From the NCBI RefSeq assembly GCF_038024035.1, contig NZ_CP150664.1, positions 992,001 through 1,056,000 of the forward strand: DNA of 64,000 nucleotides, read 5' to 3'. The notes below the pieces were generated by a model. The model saw only the letters and a program-made list of their open reading frames with translations. It ran no database searches and was not told where the DNA came from. The translations under genes were made by a program, and so were the position numbers. Each line of letters starts with the position of its first letter. Within the stretch, counting starts at the first letter, position 1. Below, piece by piece: positions 25,945-32,890 of this stretch. Source of the stretch: Polaribacter pacificus. Its GTDB lineage: Bacteria > Bacteroidota > Bacteroidia > Flavobacteriales > Flavobacteriaceae.

Positions 25945-27854
25945 TTGCTATTTCTTTTATTTGAAATTTCTTGAACCCTGCTTCTAAACTCGCTCAATTT
26001 TATAATATGCTCGCTAATTTTCTCAATTGAATCTTCTGTATAAAAATCTTCAGGTTTTGGCAATAGTAAATCACTATGAAAATTCACATGAAAATGGTTA
26101 ATCTTTTTATATTTCCATTCTCCAACATCAAAAAGATTATGGGTAATTATACTGCTTTCCGTTTTAAAATGAGCATCATATTCATTTACAATTGTTTCAA
26201 ATTCTGAAAATAAATTATGATCTTTTAAATCTTTTCTAAAATCACCAATATCATTACCATACCAAACATTTGTATTCATATAAAGATTAATTTTTCCATC
26301 TTTTGGAAACGAAGTGAATTTAAATTGCACGTCTTGAGACAAATGAAAGTTTAAATTGGTAACAACCTTTTTACCTATCTGTGAAATTTCTTGATCAGGT
26401 AGTTTGTTTTTTAAAACCGGAAAGAGCCTTTCCCTTATCTCTTTTAGTAAACAACCTCTGTGATAGTCAACAACAGGCTTATCAAATGCTTCAAGATTTG
26501 TTACTGACGATAGTGAAATTACCGCACCTATAACATCTTCAATCTCTTCTTTGCTGTTCGTGATTGTTTCTTTTAAACTATTGAGAAGTCTAGATATATT
26601 TAGTGCTCGTTTTTTTAAATAAAAATCATTTTCACAAAGCCTAAATAAAACTTTTTCCCATTCTTCATCAAATTCTTCCGTTTTATTTAACTTTTCTATA
26701 CTCTGCTGATCAAGTGGTTTTAAATTCATTTGAAGAGCAATATTTTCATTCCATTTATCAAACCCAGCATAAAGTGACAAAAGCCTGTAGACAGGTGGAT
26801 AAGCAATTTGAATACTTACCAAAGCAAAATTTACCAACAACTCTAATTCACTATTTAATTGGTCATTTTCATCTGTTTGGTTTTTTGCAGAATTTATACA
26901 ACTTATTAATGAAAGTGAATTCATTAATCTTTTTAAGGCTCTTGGGTTTTTACCTACTGATAAATTTGAAATTTCAGAAAACTTACTGATTAAGTCAATA
27001 TTGTTTGAACTCTCTACATCTAAGTAATTAGTTGACAACAGACTTTCTTTTAAAAACTTATCTGTTTCATATCCAGAAACTGGCATAGAAAAAGGGACTT
27101 GTATAATTTTGTCAAAAAATGACCTAAATTCTCTTTCATTGGATTCTGACAACTTTCCAAATTTCGGCTCAAGTCCTTTTATCACAACATCATAATCTAT
27201 TGCTAGAATAAAAACGCAATTGTTTAATGTAAAGATGTTTTTAAGTAATTCTAAAAGTTGAACGGCTACTGGTGGATCAATTCTATCTAAATCATCTATA
27301 AAAAAAATAAAGCCTTGTTTATTGTCTTTTATTATACAATTTTCTATAATTACTTCAAGCTCGTTTCTAATTTCCCCAATTGAAGATTTCCCGTTTGAAG
27401 AAAAAGTATTAACAATTTCTCCTGCACCGTCAAACCCTTTATTTAATGCATTTTTAGCTACTACTTTTGATGTTTCTTTAACTCCAGACCAAAGCGTATT
27501 TAACAACTTGTTTATTTTGGTTTCATCAACCTTTGCGATTTTTGAAGTTTCTTGTATTAATCCCGTAATAATATCTATTAATGTTGATTGAGCATCTTTC
27601 ATTAAAGCATATTCCCATGTATTTAACCAAATAGAATGATATTTTGATTCTTCTAAATCGCTTAAATTTCTTTTAAGACTATTCATCAAGGAAGTTTTTC
27701 CACTTCCCCATTCTCCTTGAAGCGCTATCGTTATGGGCGTATTGCTATTATTAATAAACTTAGTTAATCCGTTTTCAAATGGTTCAATTCCAAAATTGTC
27801 TTTTTCTCCTTTTGATATATTTCTTGGGCTATCAGTTATACTCGATTTTATCAT
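25941..27854 (-). CDS. KAP-family P-loop NTPase
   Basis: 637 residues. Walker A is GEWGSGKTS near residue 50, and Walker B is GFIFFIDDLDRIDP near residue 180 with the KAP-typical DDLDR. FILAIDYDVV follows as sensor I. The KAP insert normally holds membrane helices; here the 90-170 region is helical and not strongly hydrophobic, so a soluble form is likely. The C-terminal ~200 residues are not recognised. KAP NTPases recur in phage-defence operons. The gene is preceded 13 bp upstream by a 99-residue repeat protein and overlaps the exonuclease gene. Confidence 0.85.
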   Translation of the reverse strand: MIKSSITDSPRNISKGEKDNFGIEPFENGLTKFINNSNTPITIALQGEWGSGKTSLMNSLKRNLSDLEESKYHSIWLNTWEYALMKDAQSTLIDIITGLIQETSKIAKVDETKINKLLNTLWSGVKETSKVVAKNALNKGFDGAGEIVNTFSSNGKSSIGEIRNELEVIIENCIIKDNKQGFIFFIDDLDRIDPPVAVQLLELLKNIFTLNNCVFILAIDYDVVIKGLEPKFGKLSESNEREFRSFFDKIIQVPFSMPVSGYETDKFLKESLLSTNYLDVESSNNIDLISKFSEISNLSVGKNPRALKRLMNSLSLISCINSAKNQTDENDQLNSELELLVNFALVSIQIAYPPVYRLLSLYAGFDKWNENIALQMNLKPLDQQSIEKLNKTEEFDEEWEKVLFRLCENDFYLKKRALNISRLLNSLKETITNSKEEIEDVIGAVISLSSVTNLEAFDKPVVDYHRGCLLKEIRERLFPVLKNKLPDQEISQIGKKVVTNLNFHLSQDVQFKFTSFPKDGKINLYMNTNVWYGNDIGDFRKDLKDHNLFSEFETIVNEYDAHFKTESSIITHNLFDVGEWKYKKINHFHVNFHSDLLLPKPEDFYTEDSIEKISEHIIKLSEFRSRVQEISNKRNSK

Positions 27855-27867
27855 AATTTCAGAAGAA

Positions 27868-28167
27868 CTATTTTGAAAATTTTCTATTAATTCGTTTTCC
27901 TTTTGAATCTAAGGTTTCCGCATAATTTCCATCTTGGATCGAAAAAGTATCACCAGAAGCACCTAGAAAGCTATCCGTTTTTTTATAAAATTTTGATAAT
28001 CTTTTAAGGTTCTCGTCTAACACTTCAATATAACTTCTCTCTTGAATTATTACTATTTCTGAAGAATTACCTAAAAAAACTCCATTGATGTATGCTCTTT
28101 TAATTCTTTTCCCTTTACTATCAATTGTCTCAAGATAATTTCCATCAACTTTAACTCTTGCAATCAT
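27868..28167 (-). CDS. Small beta-rich protein with internal repeats
   Basis: 99 residues. The unit GNY-ETxDSKGKRIxR occurs near residue 8 and again near residue 82, with a weaker copy (RSYIEVLDENLKRLSKF) between. Each could form a short beta-hairpin, like blades of a WG- or YD-type repeat. No signal peptide or catalytic motif is seen. It is the first gene of the KAP/exonuclease/Mrr-like operon. I cannot assign a function; a recognition or adaptor role would fit its size and position. Confidence 0.65.
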   Translation of the reverse strand: MIARVKVDGNYLETIDSKGKRIKRAYINGVFLGNSSEIVIIQERSYIEVLDENLKRLSKFYKKTDSFLGASGDTFSIQDGNYAETLDSKGKRINRKFSK

Positions 28168-28376
28168 AATTTTTATTTTTTGTAAGAATTTGTTCTAGTC
28201 GTAATAATTAAACTCCTTTCACAATTCCTAAATGTAACAATCTTTTTCGATAATAAGGAAGCTTATGTTCTGAATGTTCTACAAATATGGTTTGTGGTTA
28301 AACAGAAAGAGAGAAATGGTTAGCTGCCTTGGCATCACAGCACTAAAAATTTATTTTTAGTACGTAGCGTCTTGCA

Positions 28377-28808
28377 TCAATCAACCGTTCCACAGAAAAA
28401 AGGAGGAGGCGCTGGAAAATTGAACTTTTTAATCAATTTTCCAATATCTGAAGCTTTGGTATACTCGGTGTTGCCATAGCTTAAATAAATAGTCCTAGCT
28501 AGGCCCGGCTTTACAATGATGCTTTGCTCATGAGGTTTGCACTTGATCCCATAAACTTTTATTCGGATTTTGTTATCTATAATATCTTTTGGATGTAGGT
28601 AGGCAAATTGACGTCCTGAATAGTCTGAGATTCCGACATCAATTCTTTTATCCCCAGAAAATACTTCAACGATTGAGCCTGGCATTAGGGTCTTTGTCTC
28701 TTTTTGCAGTATTGTAAATACAAACTCCAATTTACGTTCAAATTTGGCTGTCTGCGCAAATGCAGAAGTTCCTAGTAGCATGCATAGTAAGTAGAGTATT
28801 CGACGCAT
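28377..28808 (-). CDS. Secreted protein of unknown function
   Basis: 143 residues. It begins with a clear signal peptide (MRRILYLLCMLLGTSAFAQ, cleavage after AFA). The mature part is beta-rich, with LMPGSIVEVF, SDYSGRQFAYLHP and RTIYLSY, resembling a small Ig-like or carboxypeptidase-regulatory-like domain. It ends with a proline-rich APPPFFCGTVD. It would be exported to the periplasm or cell surface. It sits at the right border of the defence island, separated by 209 bp without genes, and probably belongs to the host backbone. Confidence 0.7.
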   Translation of the reverse strand: MRRILYLLCMLLGTSAFAQTAKFERKLEFVFTILQKETKTLMPGSIVEVFSGDKRIDVGISDYSGRQFAYLHPKDIIDNKIRIKVYGIKCKPHEQSIIVKPGLARTIYLSYGNTEYTKASDIGKLIKKFNFPAPPPFFCGTVD

Positions 28809-28889
28809 ATTCTTTTATAGTTGTGTTACTAATATAGGGATTTTATTTGGGTGAGGGGGGTGGGTGGGCGAGCAAGGAAGTTAATTTGT

Positions 28890-29255
28890 GGTTCTAAAGT
28901 CGGAAGGCGCTTTGCTTTTCCTGGGCTGCTGCTATGATGGGGTTTCTTTGGTGAGGGTGCTTTGCTTTGAGTGATGGGTTTGGGTGGCAGGATGCGGGGT
29001 GCTTGAAGGAGACGCTTTGCTTTCCTTCAAGGAAGGATGCGGGGAGGCTCGGAAATCGCTTTGCTCTTCCTCGGGGGGAAGGATGCGGGTGGCAGGATGC
29101 GTTTGGGCGAGCAAGGCGCTTTGCTGTTGTTTGGAGGCAGGATTCGCGTGTTCGAAGGAGGCGCTTTGCTGTCCTTCGAGGACGGATTCGAGGAAAACGA
29201 GCAAGGCGCTTCGCTGTTGCTCGGGAGTAATAAGCGGGATTCCCTGCGGGCATCC
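28890..29255. repeat. Cluster of structured GC-rich hairpin repeats
   Basis: The gene-free stretch 28809-29403 is much richer in G+C than its surroundings. It holds about eight copies of the core GGCGCTTTGCTG (or CGCTTCGCTG), each flanked by arms that can pair with each other. Examples are TTGAAGGA with TCCTTCAA (around 29008-29033), TTCGAAGGA with TCCTTCGA (29153-29180) and CGAGCAA with TTGCTCG (29199-29221). Several copies are followed by ggatgcggg or ggattcg. Open reading frames occur here in many frames only because stop codons are rare. Confidence 0.7.
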
Positions 29256-29307
29256 CTTGGAGACCACGGCTGCAATTACAATCCTGCAGAGCTAGTCGCT
29301 CTGCTTG

Positions 29308-29369
29308 GATTTTTTTGTCCCAAAATGCCAGCATGCGAGCATGCCGCATTTTGGGGCAAAAAAAATCCT
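29308..29369. repeat. Long perfect inverted repeat near tRNA-Val
   Basis: An arm of about 20 bp (ATTTTTTTGTCCCAAAATGC) is mirrored by GCATTTTGGGGCAAAAAAAAT around a loop that itself contains GCATGC repeats. It could act as a second terminator for leftward transcripts past tRNA-Val or as a recombination/replication hairpin. Confidence 0.6.
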
Positions 29370-29392
29370 GATGAATCGAAATTCATCAGGAT
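29369..29392 (-). terminator. Terminator of tRNA-Val
   Basis: The stem CCTGATGAAT / ATTCATCAGG with a 4-nt loop is followed on the minus strand by a run of T residues (ATTTTTTTTG), 12 nt past the tRNA 3' end. Confidence 0.75.
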
Positions 29393-29403
29393 TGTGAGTG
29401 ATG

Positions 29404-29478
29404 TGGGCAATGAGGGATTCGAACCCCCGACCCCCTCGGTGTAAACGAGGTGCTCTGAACCAACTGAGCTAATTGCCC
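29404..29478 (-). tRNA. tRNA-Val (anticodon TAC)
   Basis: 75-nt cloverleaf. Acceptor GGGCAAT/ATTGCCC, D-arm TAGCTCAGTTGGTTCAGAGC, anticodon stem CCTCG/CGAGG with TAC in the loop, and T-arm GGGTTCGAATCCC; the CCA end is not encoded. The defence island begins on its 3' side, a usual place for island integration. Confidence 0.95.
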
Positions 29479-29489
29479 TTAAGCGGTTG

Positions 29490-29519
29490 CAAATATAATA
29501 TACTTTTTGCTTCTAACAA
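29490..29519 (-). promoter_or_regulatory. Promoter of tRNA-Val
   Basis: TATATTTG (29497-29490) with TTG (29519-29517) 19 nt upstream, about 12 nt before the tRNA 5' end. Confidence 0.6.
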
Positions 29520-29679
29520 TAATTTTTTATTTTTTATTTCTACTTTTTTTAGGGCTTCTTGTCTCCCTAGCTCCTGCTCTCAATCATAAAACAGCAAACC
29601 TTCTAAAAATGAATAGCTTAGCTACCACCTCCTTCTCCATCTATCAAAAAGGTGGTTGGTAGTTCTTCAAAGGATGGAT

Positions 29680-29870
29680 TCGGGAAGGCGCTTTGCTGTT
29701 GCTCGGGGTTTCTATTAAAATTTGTGGGCGGGTTGTGGGTGGCAATATTTTAACCCAAGGTTAAAATATTGCAGGCAGGATGCGCAGGTTCGAAGGAGGC
29801 GCTTCGCTGTCCTTCGGGGTGATAAACGGGATTCCCTTCGGGCCTAACGGCCCCAGTCGGGCATCCCAAA
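29680..29870. repeat. Second hairpin-repeat cluster and a 14-bp perfect inverted repeat
   Basis: The spacer 29479-30033 has no gene. It contains two more GGCGCTTYGCTG hairpin units (about 29690 and 29790; arms CGAAGGA/TCCTTCG). It also has a perfect inverted repeat GCAATATTTTAACC-caa-GGTTAAAATATTGC at about 29742-29772, and a tail GATAAACGGGATTCCCTTCGGG at about 29820 that matches the end of the first cluster at 29228-29250. The two clusters are therefore related composite elements. Confidence 0.6.
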
Positions 29871-29891
29871 AAGGTATCCTGAGCAAGCATA

Positions 29892-29910
29892 CCTGCCTGC
29901 CGTAGGTAGG
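29892..29910. repeat. REP-like palindrome
   Basis: CCTGCCTGCCGTAGGTAGG, a diverged copy of the CCTGCCTGCCGGCAGGCAGG element also present at 17538-17557 and 45550-45568. Confidence 0.5.
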
Positions 29911-29948
29911 GCAACCTCAAGCGCACCTTTCAGGTGCGCTGGGTTTTT

Positions 29949-30026
29949 TGTTTTACGCCCACTTACAAGAGCGAGCTCTTGTCGTGGGCTTAAAAACAAA
30001 AAACCCACAACGTTCGTTGTGGGTTT
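29949..30026 (-). terminator. Terminator of tRNA-Ser nested with a larger inverted repeat
   Basis: AAACCCACAACG-ttcg-TTGTGGGTTT (about 30001-30026) lies just past the tRNA-Ser 3' end and is followed on the minus strand by a T-rich run. Further on, GGGTTTTTTGTTTTACGCCCAC pairs with GTGGGCTTAAAAACAAAAAACCC (about 29950-30007), with TACAAGAGC/GCTCTTGT in the loop. The whole could fold as one long hairpin. Confidence 0.65.
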
Positions 30027-30033
30027 CCTTTTG

Positions 30034-30118
30034 CGGAGAATGAGGGATTCGAACCCCCGGACCTGTTACAGTCAACAGTTTTCAAGACTGCCGCATTCGA
30101 CCACTCTGCCAATTCTCC
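30034..30118 (-). tRNA. tRNA-Ser (anticodon TGA)
   Basis: 85-nt class II tRNA. Acceptor GGAGAAT/ATTCTCC, anticodon stem GCAGT/ACTGT with TGA in the loop, a long variable arm (GTTGACTGTAACAGG region), and T-arm GGGGGTTCGAATCCC. A TATATTTG box at 30159-30152 is its likely -7 element. Confidence 0.94.
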
Positions 30119-30266
30119 AGGGTCTCATCAGGTATTCCCTGAATGCGGATGCAAATATAGTAACCTTTTTCTGTTTCAGAAAAGTTTTTTTTACATTTTT
30201 TCAAATAATTTTTATTGAGGCTATCTAACCCATTTCTCTTACTTTTGATCCTCCAAAAAAACAGAC

Positions 30267-31010
30267 ATGCTAGACAGTCTTTTATTAATTGTAGTGGGTT
30301 TTATTGCTGGGTTTATCAACACCTTAGCCGGAGGTGGTTCGCTGCTTACCCTACCCTTGCTTATTTTTATGGGCCTCCCTCCTAGTGTGGCAAACGGAAC
30401 CAACAGAGTTGGCATTGTTTTGCAAATGTTGGCAGGTACTGCTGGTTTTAAAAGTAAGGGCGTGGTTAGTTTTCCTTTTAGCATCTATTTGGGTATATCA
30501 GCTTTGCTGGGTGCCATCATCGGCGCGCAAATAGCCATTGATATTAAAGGAGAAACTTTTACCAAAATTCTTTCTTTTGTGATGATTGCAGTGGTCTTAA
30601 TCATCGTATTTAAGCCCAAATTATCGCTGCAAAACCTAGCCGAAAGAACTACCGGAAAACATCTGTGGATTAGCTGTATAGCCTTTTTTCTTTTTGGTAT
30701 TTACGGCGGATTTCTCAATGCGGGATTGGGCTTTATTTTGATTTTATTTTTGCATCATTTTAATCGTTTTTCATTAGTCAAATCAAATGCAACCAAAGCA
30801 GTTGTCATTAGCATCTATATGTCAGCGGCCTTGCTGGTCTTTGTTTTAAATGATAAAATTGATTGGACTATGGGGCTAACCATGGCCATCGGAACTTCTT
30901 TAGGTGGTTGGGTAGCCAGTCGGTATTCTGTTAAAAAAGGGGATGGTTTTATTAAGCTATTCTTGGTGATTGCCGTTAGTTTTATGGCGGTTAAATTGTG
31001 GTTTTTCTAA
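30267..31010 (+). CDS. TauE/SafE-family membrane exporter
   Basis: 247 residues with about eight hydrophobic helices (for example LLLIVVGFIAGFINTLAGGG, IYLGISALLGAIIGAQIAI, FVMIAVVLIIVF). The N-terminal GFIAGFINTLAGGGSLLTLP is the TauE/SafE (DUF81) signature, repeated in weaker form as GIYGGFLNAGLGF in the second half. These inner-membrane carriers export sulfite-type or other organic sulfur anions; the substrate cannot be read from sequence. A TACTTTTG box at 30240-30247 may be its -7 element. It lies 46 bp upstream of aroC and may be co-transcribed. Confidence 0.9.
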   Translation: MLDSLLLIVVGFIAGFINTLAGGGSLLTLPLLIFMGLPPSVANGTNRVGIVLQMLAGTAGFKSKGVVSFPFSIYLGISALLGAIIGAQIAIDIKGETFTKILSFVMIAVVLIIVFKPKLSLQNLAERTTGKHLWISCIAFFLFGIYGGFLNAGLGFILILFLHHFNRFSLVKSNATKAVVISIYMSAALLVFVLNDKIDWTMGLTMAIGTSLGGWVASRYSVKKGDGFIKLFLVIAVSFMAVKLWFF

Positions 31011-31056
31011 TAAAATAAAGTAACTTCGCTTTACAATCTTTTAAAATTTTAACGGC

Positions 31057-32121
31057 ATGTTTAACAGCTTTGGAAACCTTTTAAAACTCACCACTTTTGG
31101 AGAATCTCACGGCCCTGCTATTGGAGGAATCATCGATGGTTTCCCAGCAGGTATCACTGTTGATTTCCAAGCGATTCAACAAGAGTTAGACCGTCGTAAA
31201 CCTGGGCAATCCAACATTGTTACCCAAAGAAAAGAGCCCGATACAGTGGTCTTTTTATCTGGGATCTTTGAAGGGGTTACCACAGGAACTTCTATTGGTT
31301 TTCAGATTGTAAACACCAATCAAAAATCAAAAGATTACGCACACAATACCAATGTATACAGGCCTTCTCATGCTGATTATACCTATGATAAAAAATACGG
31401 AACCAGAGATTACCGAGGTGGTGGTAGAACTTCTGCCAGAGAAACTGCCAATTGGGTGGTTGCTGGTGCCTTGGCTAAACAACTCATCGGTCAGATAAAG
31501 ATCAATGCTTATACTTCATCGGTTGGTGATCTATTTTTAGAAAAGCCTTACCAAGATCTTGATTTTTCGAAAACAGAAGACAATGTGGTACGTTGTCCTG
31601 ATGCCGCTGTGGCAGAAAAGATGATCGAAAAAATTAAAGTTATTAAAAAAGCAGGTGATACCATTGGTGGTACCATAACCTGTGTTGCACAAGGAGTACC
31701 CGTTGGTTTGGGTGAACCCATCTTTAAAAAATTACACGCTGCTCTAGGAGCTGCTATGCTGTCTATCAATGCCGTTAAAGGTTTTGAATTTGGTAGCGGT
31801 TTTTGTGGCGCCAAAATGCAAGGTAGTGAGCACAATGATATTTTTAATCCTGATGGCAGTACCCAAAGCAATCTGTCTGGAGGAATACAAGGCGGTATCA
31901 GCAACGGTATGGACATCTATTTTAGAGTTGCCTTTAAACCGGTTGCCACCATTATGCAAAATCAAGACACCATAGATGCTGACGGAAACGCCACTCAGAT
32001 TCAAGGAAAAGGACGTCATGACCCATGTGTGGTTCCGAGAGCTATTCCTATTGTAGAGGCGCTTACTGCGCTTGTGCTTGCTGATTTCTATTTGCTAAAC
32101 AAAACCAGACGTGCTTTTTAA
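31057..32121 (+). CDS. aroC: Chorismate synthase
   Basis: 354 residues, full length for the family. Signatures are [20 protein letters not shown] at the N-terminus (His of the active site), the [12 protein letters not shown] motif near residue 127, and the C-terminal [18 protein letters not shown]. It converts 5-enolpyruvylshikimate 3-phosphate to chorismate with reduced FMN, the last shikimate-pathway step. It is followed by a strong terminator at 32142-32175. Confidence 0.98.
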   Translation: MFNSFGNLLKLTTFGESHGPAIGGIIDGFPAGITVDFQAIQQELDRRKPGQSNIVTQRKEPDTVVFLSGIFEGVTTGTSIGFQIVNTNQKSKDYAHNTNVYRPSHADYTYDKKYGTRDYRGGGRTSARETANWVVAGALAKQLIGQIKINAYTSSVGDLFLEKPYQDLDFSKTEDNVVRCPDAAVAEKMIEKIKVIKKAGDTIGGTITCVAQGVPVGLGEPIFKKLHAALGAAMLSINAVKGFEFGSGFCGAKMQGSEHNDIFNPDGSTQSNLSGGIQGGISNGMDIYFRVAFKPVATIMQNQDTIDADGNATQIQGKGRHDPCVVPRAIPIVEALTALVLADFYLLNKTRRAF

Positions 32122-32141
32122 GCAATAAAACGATAATCCAT

Positions 32142-32175
32142 AAAAAAACCGAAACTAATCAGTTTCGGTTTTTTT
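32142..32175. terminator. Bidirectional terminator after aroC
   Basis: AAAAAAACCGAAACT-aatc-AGTTTCGGTTTTTTT: a 15-bp stem with a T-run on both strands. It serves aroC from the left and could stop leftward transcripts of the DUF3467 gene. Confidence 0.85.
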
Positions 32176-32182
32176 TATTCTT

Positions 32183-32573
32183 AGGCTTCACCAGTCGGCC
32201 CAAAATTCATCGGAATCGGCGGTTGGAATGCAACGCATTTCGAGCAACATCCAATTACCTTTTGGCCCTAGGCTTCGCCGGTCGGCCCAAAATTCATCGG
32301 AATCGGCGGTTGGAGAGCACGACATTTCGAGCAACATCCAATTACCTTTTGGCCCTAGGCTTCACCGGTCGGCCCAAAATTCATCGGAATCGGCGGTTGG
32401 AATGCAACGCATTTCGAGCAACATCCAATTACCTTTTGGCCCTAGGCTTCGCCGGTCGGCCCAAAATTCATCGGAATCGGCGGTTGGAGAGCACGACATT
32501 TCGAGCAACATCCAATTACCTTTTGGCCCTAGGCTTCACCGGTCGGCCCAAAATTCATCGGAATCGGCGGTTG
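32183..32573. repeat. Tandem 87-bp repeat built from the 3' end of the DUF3467 gene
   Basis: Units begin at 32183, 32270, 32357, 32444 and 32531, an exact 87-bp period. The last unit is the real end of the DUF3467 coding sequence (residues PPIPMNFGPTGEA and stop); four extra copies lie beyond it. About 43 bp per unit is the copied coding tail and the rest is spacer. The spacers alternate between two variants (AATGCAACGCATTTCGAG and AGAGCACGACATTTCGAG), so the array has a 174-bp higher order. Open frames on the plus strand are an effect of the period being a multiple of three. Confidence 0.9.
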
Positions 32574-32840
32574 CTCGTAATCTTTGATTTCACCATGCGC
32601 TTGTTCAAATCTTTGTACATTATCTAACAAGGCCTTAGCCAATCTCTTGGCGTGCTGAGGTGTTAATATAATTCTTGATTTTACTTTGGCTTTTGGTACC
32701 CCTGGCATAATGTTGATAAAATCAACAATAAACTCAGATACTGAATGGTTAATGATGGCTAGATTAGAATAGGTTCCTTCTGCCACACTCTCATCCAACT
32801 CAATATTGATCTGTCCGTCTTGTGCTTTTTGATCTTCCAT
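32529..32840 (-). CDS. DUF3467 family protein
   Basis: 103 residues, a small protein conserved beside rpoC in Bacteroidota. Features are the central FIVDFINIMPGVPKAKVKSRIILTP, a helix with HAKRLAKALLDNVQRFE, and the C-terminal PPIPMNFGPTGEA that ends most homologues. The function is unknown. It follows rpoC after a terminator hairpin, so it is either read through or has its own promoter. Its last 14 codons have been tandemly copied four times downstream. Confidence 0.88.
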   Translation of the reverse strand: MEDQKAQDGQINIELDESVAEGTYSNLAIINHSVSEFIVDFINIMPGVPKAKVKSRIILTPQHAKRLAKALLDNVQRFEQAHGEIKDYEQPPIPMNFGPTGEA

Positions 32841-32854
32841 ACTTATGTGTATAA

Positions 32855-32885
32855 AAAAAGCCTACAAATAAATTGTAGGCTTTTT
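32855..32885. terminator. Hairpin terminator between rpoC and the DUF3467 gene
   Basis: AAAAAGCCTACAA / TTGTAGGCTTTTT with a 5-nt loop, 5 bp past the rpoC stop codon and T-rich on both sides. Confidence 0.8.
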
Positions 32886-32890
32886 GGTTG

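Noticed and set aside
28894..29444. Several overlapping reading frames of 80-150 codons on both strands
   Set aside because: They run through GC-rich hairpin repeats and part of tRNA-Val; they are repetitive, overlap each other in many frames and show no domain.
32183..32573. CRISPR array
   Set aside because: Units are near-identical over their full 87 bp with two alternating spacer types; there are no unique spacers and no cas genes.
32223..32627. Plus-strand frames of 119 and 134 codons
   Set aside because: They are an effect of the 87-bp period (29 codons) of the tandem array and run antisense to the end of the DUF3467 gene.
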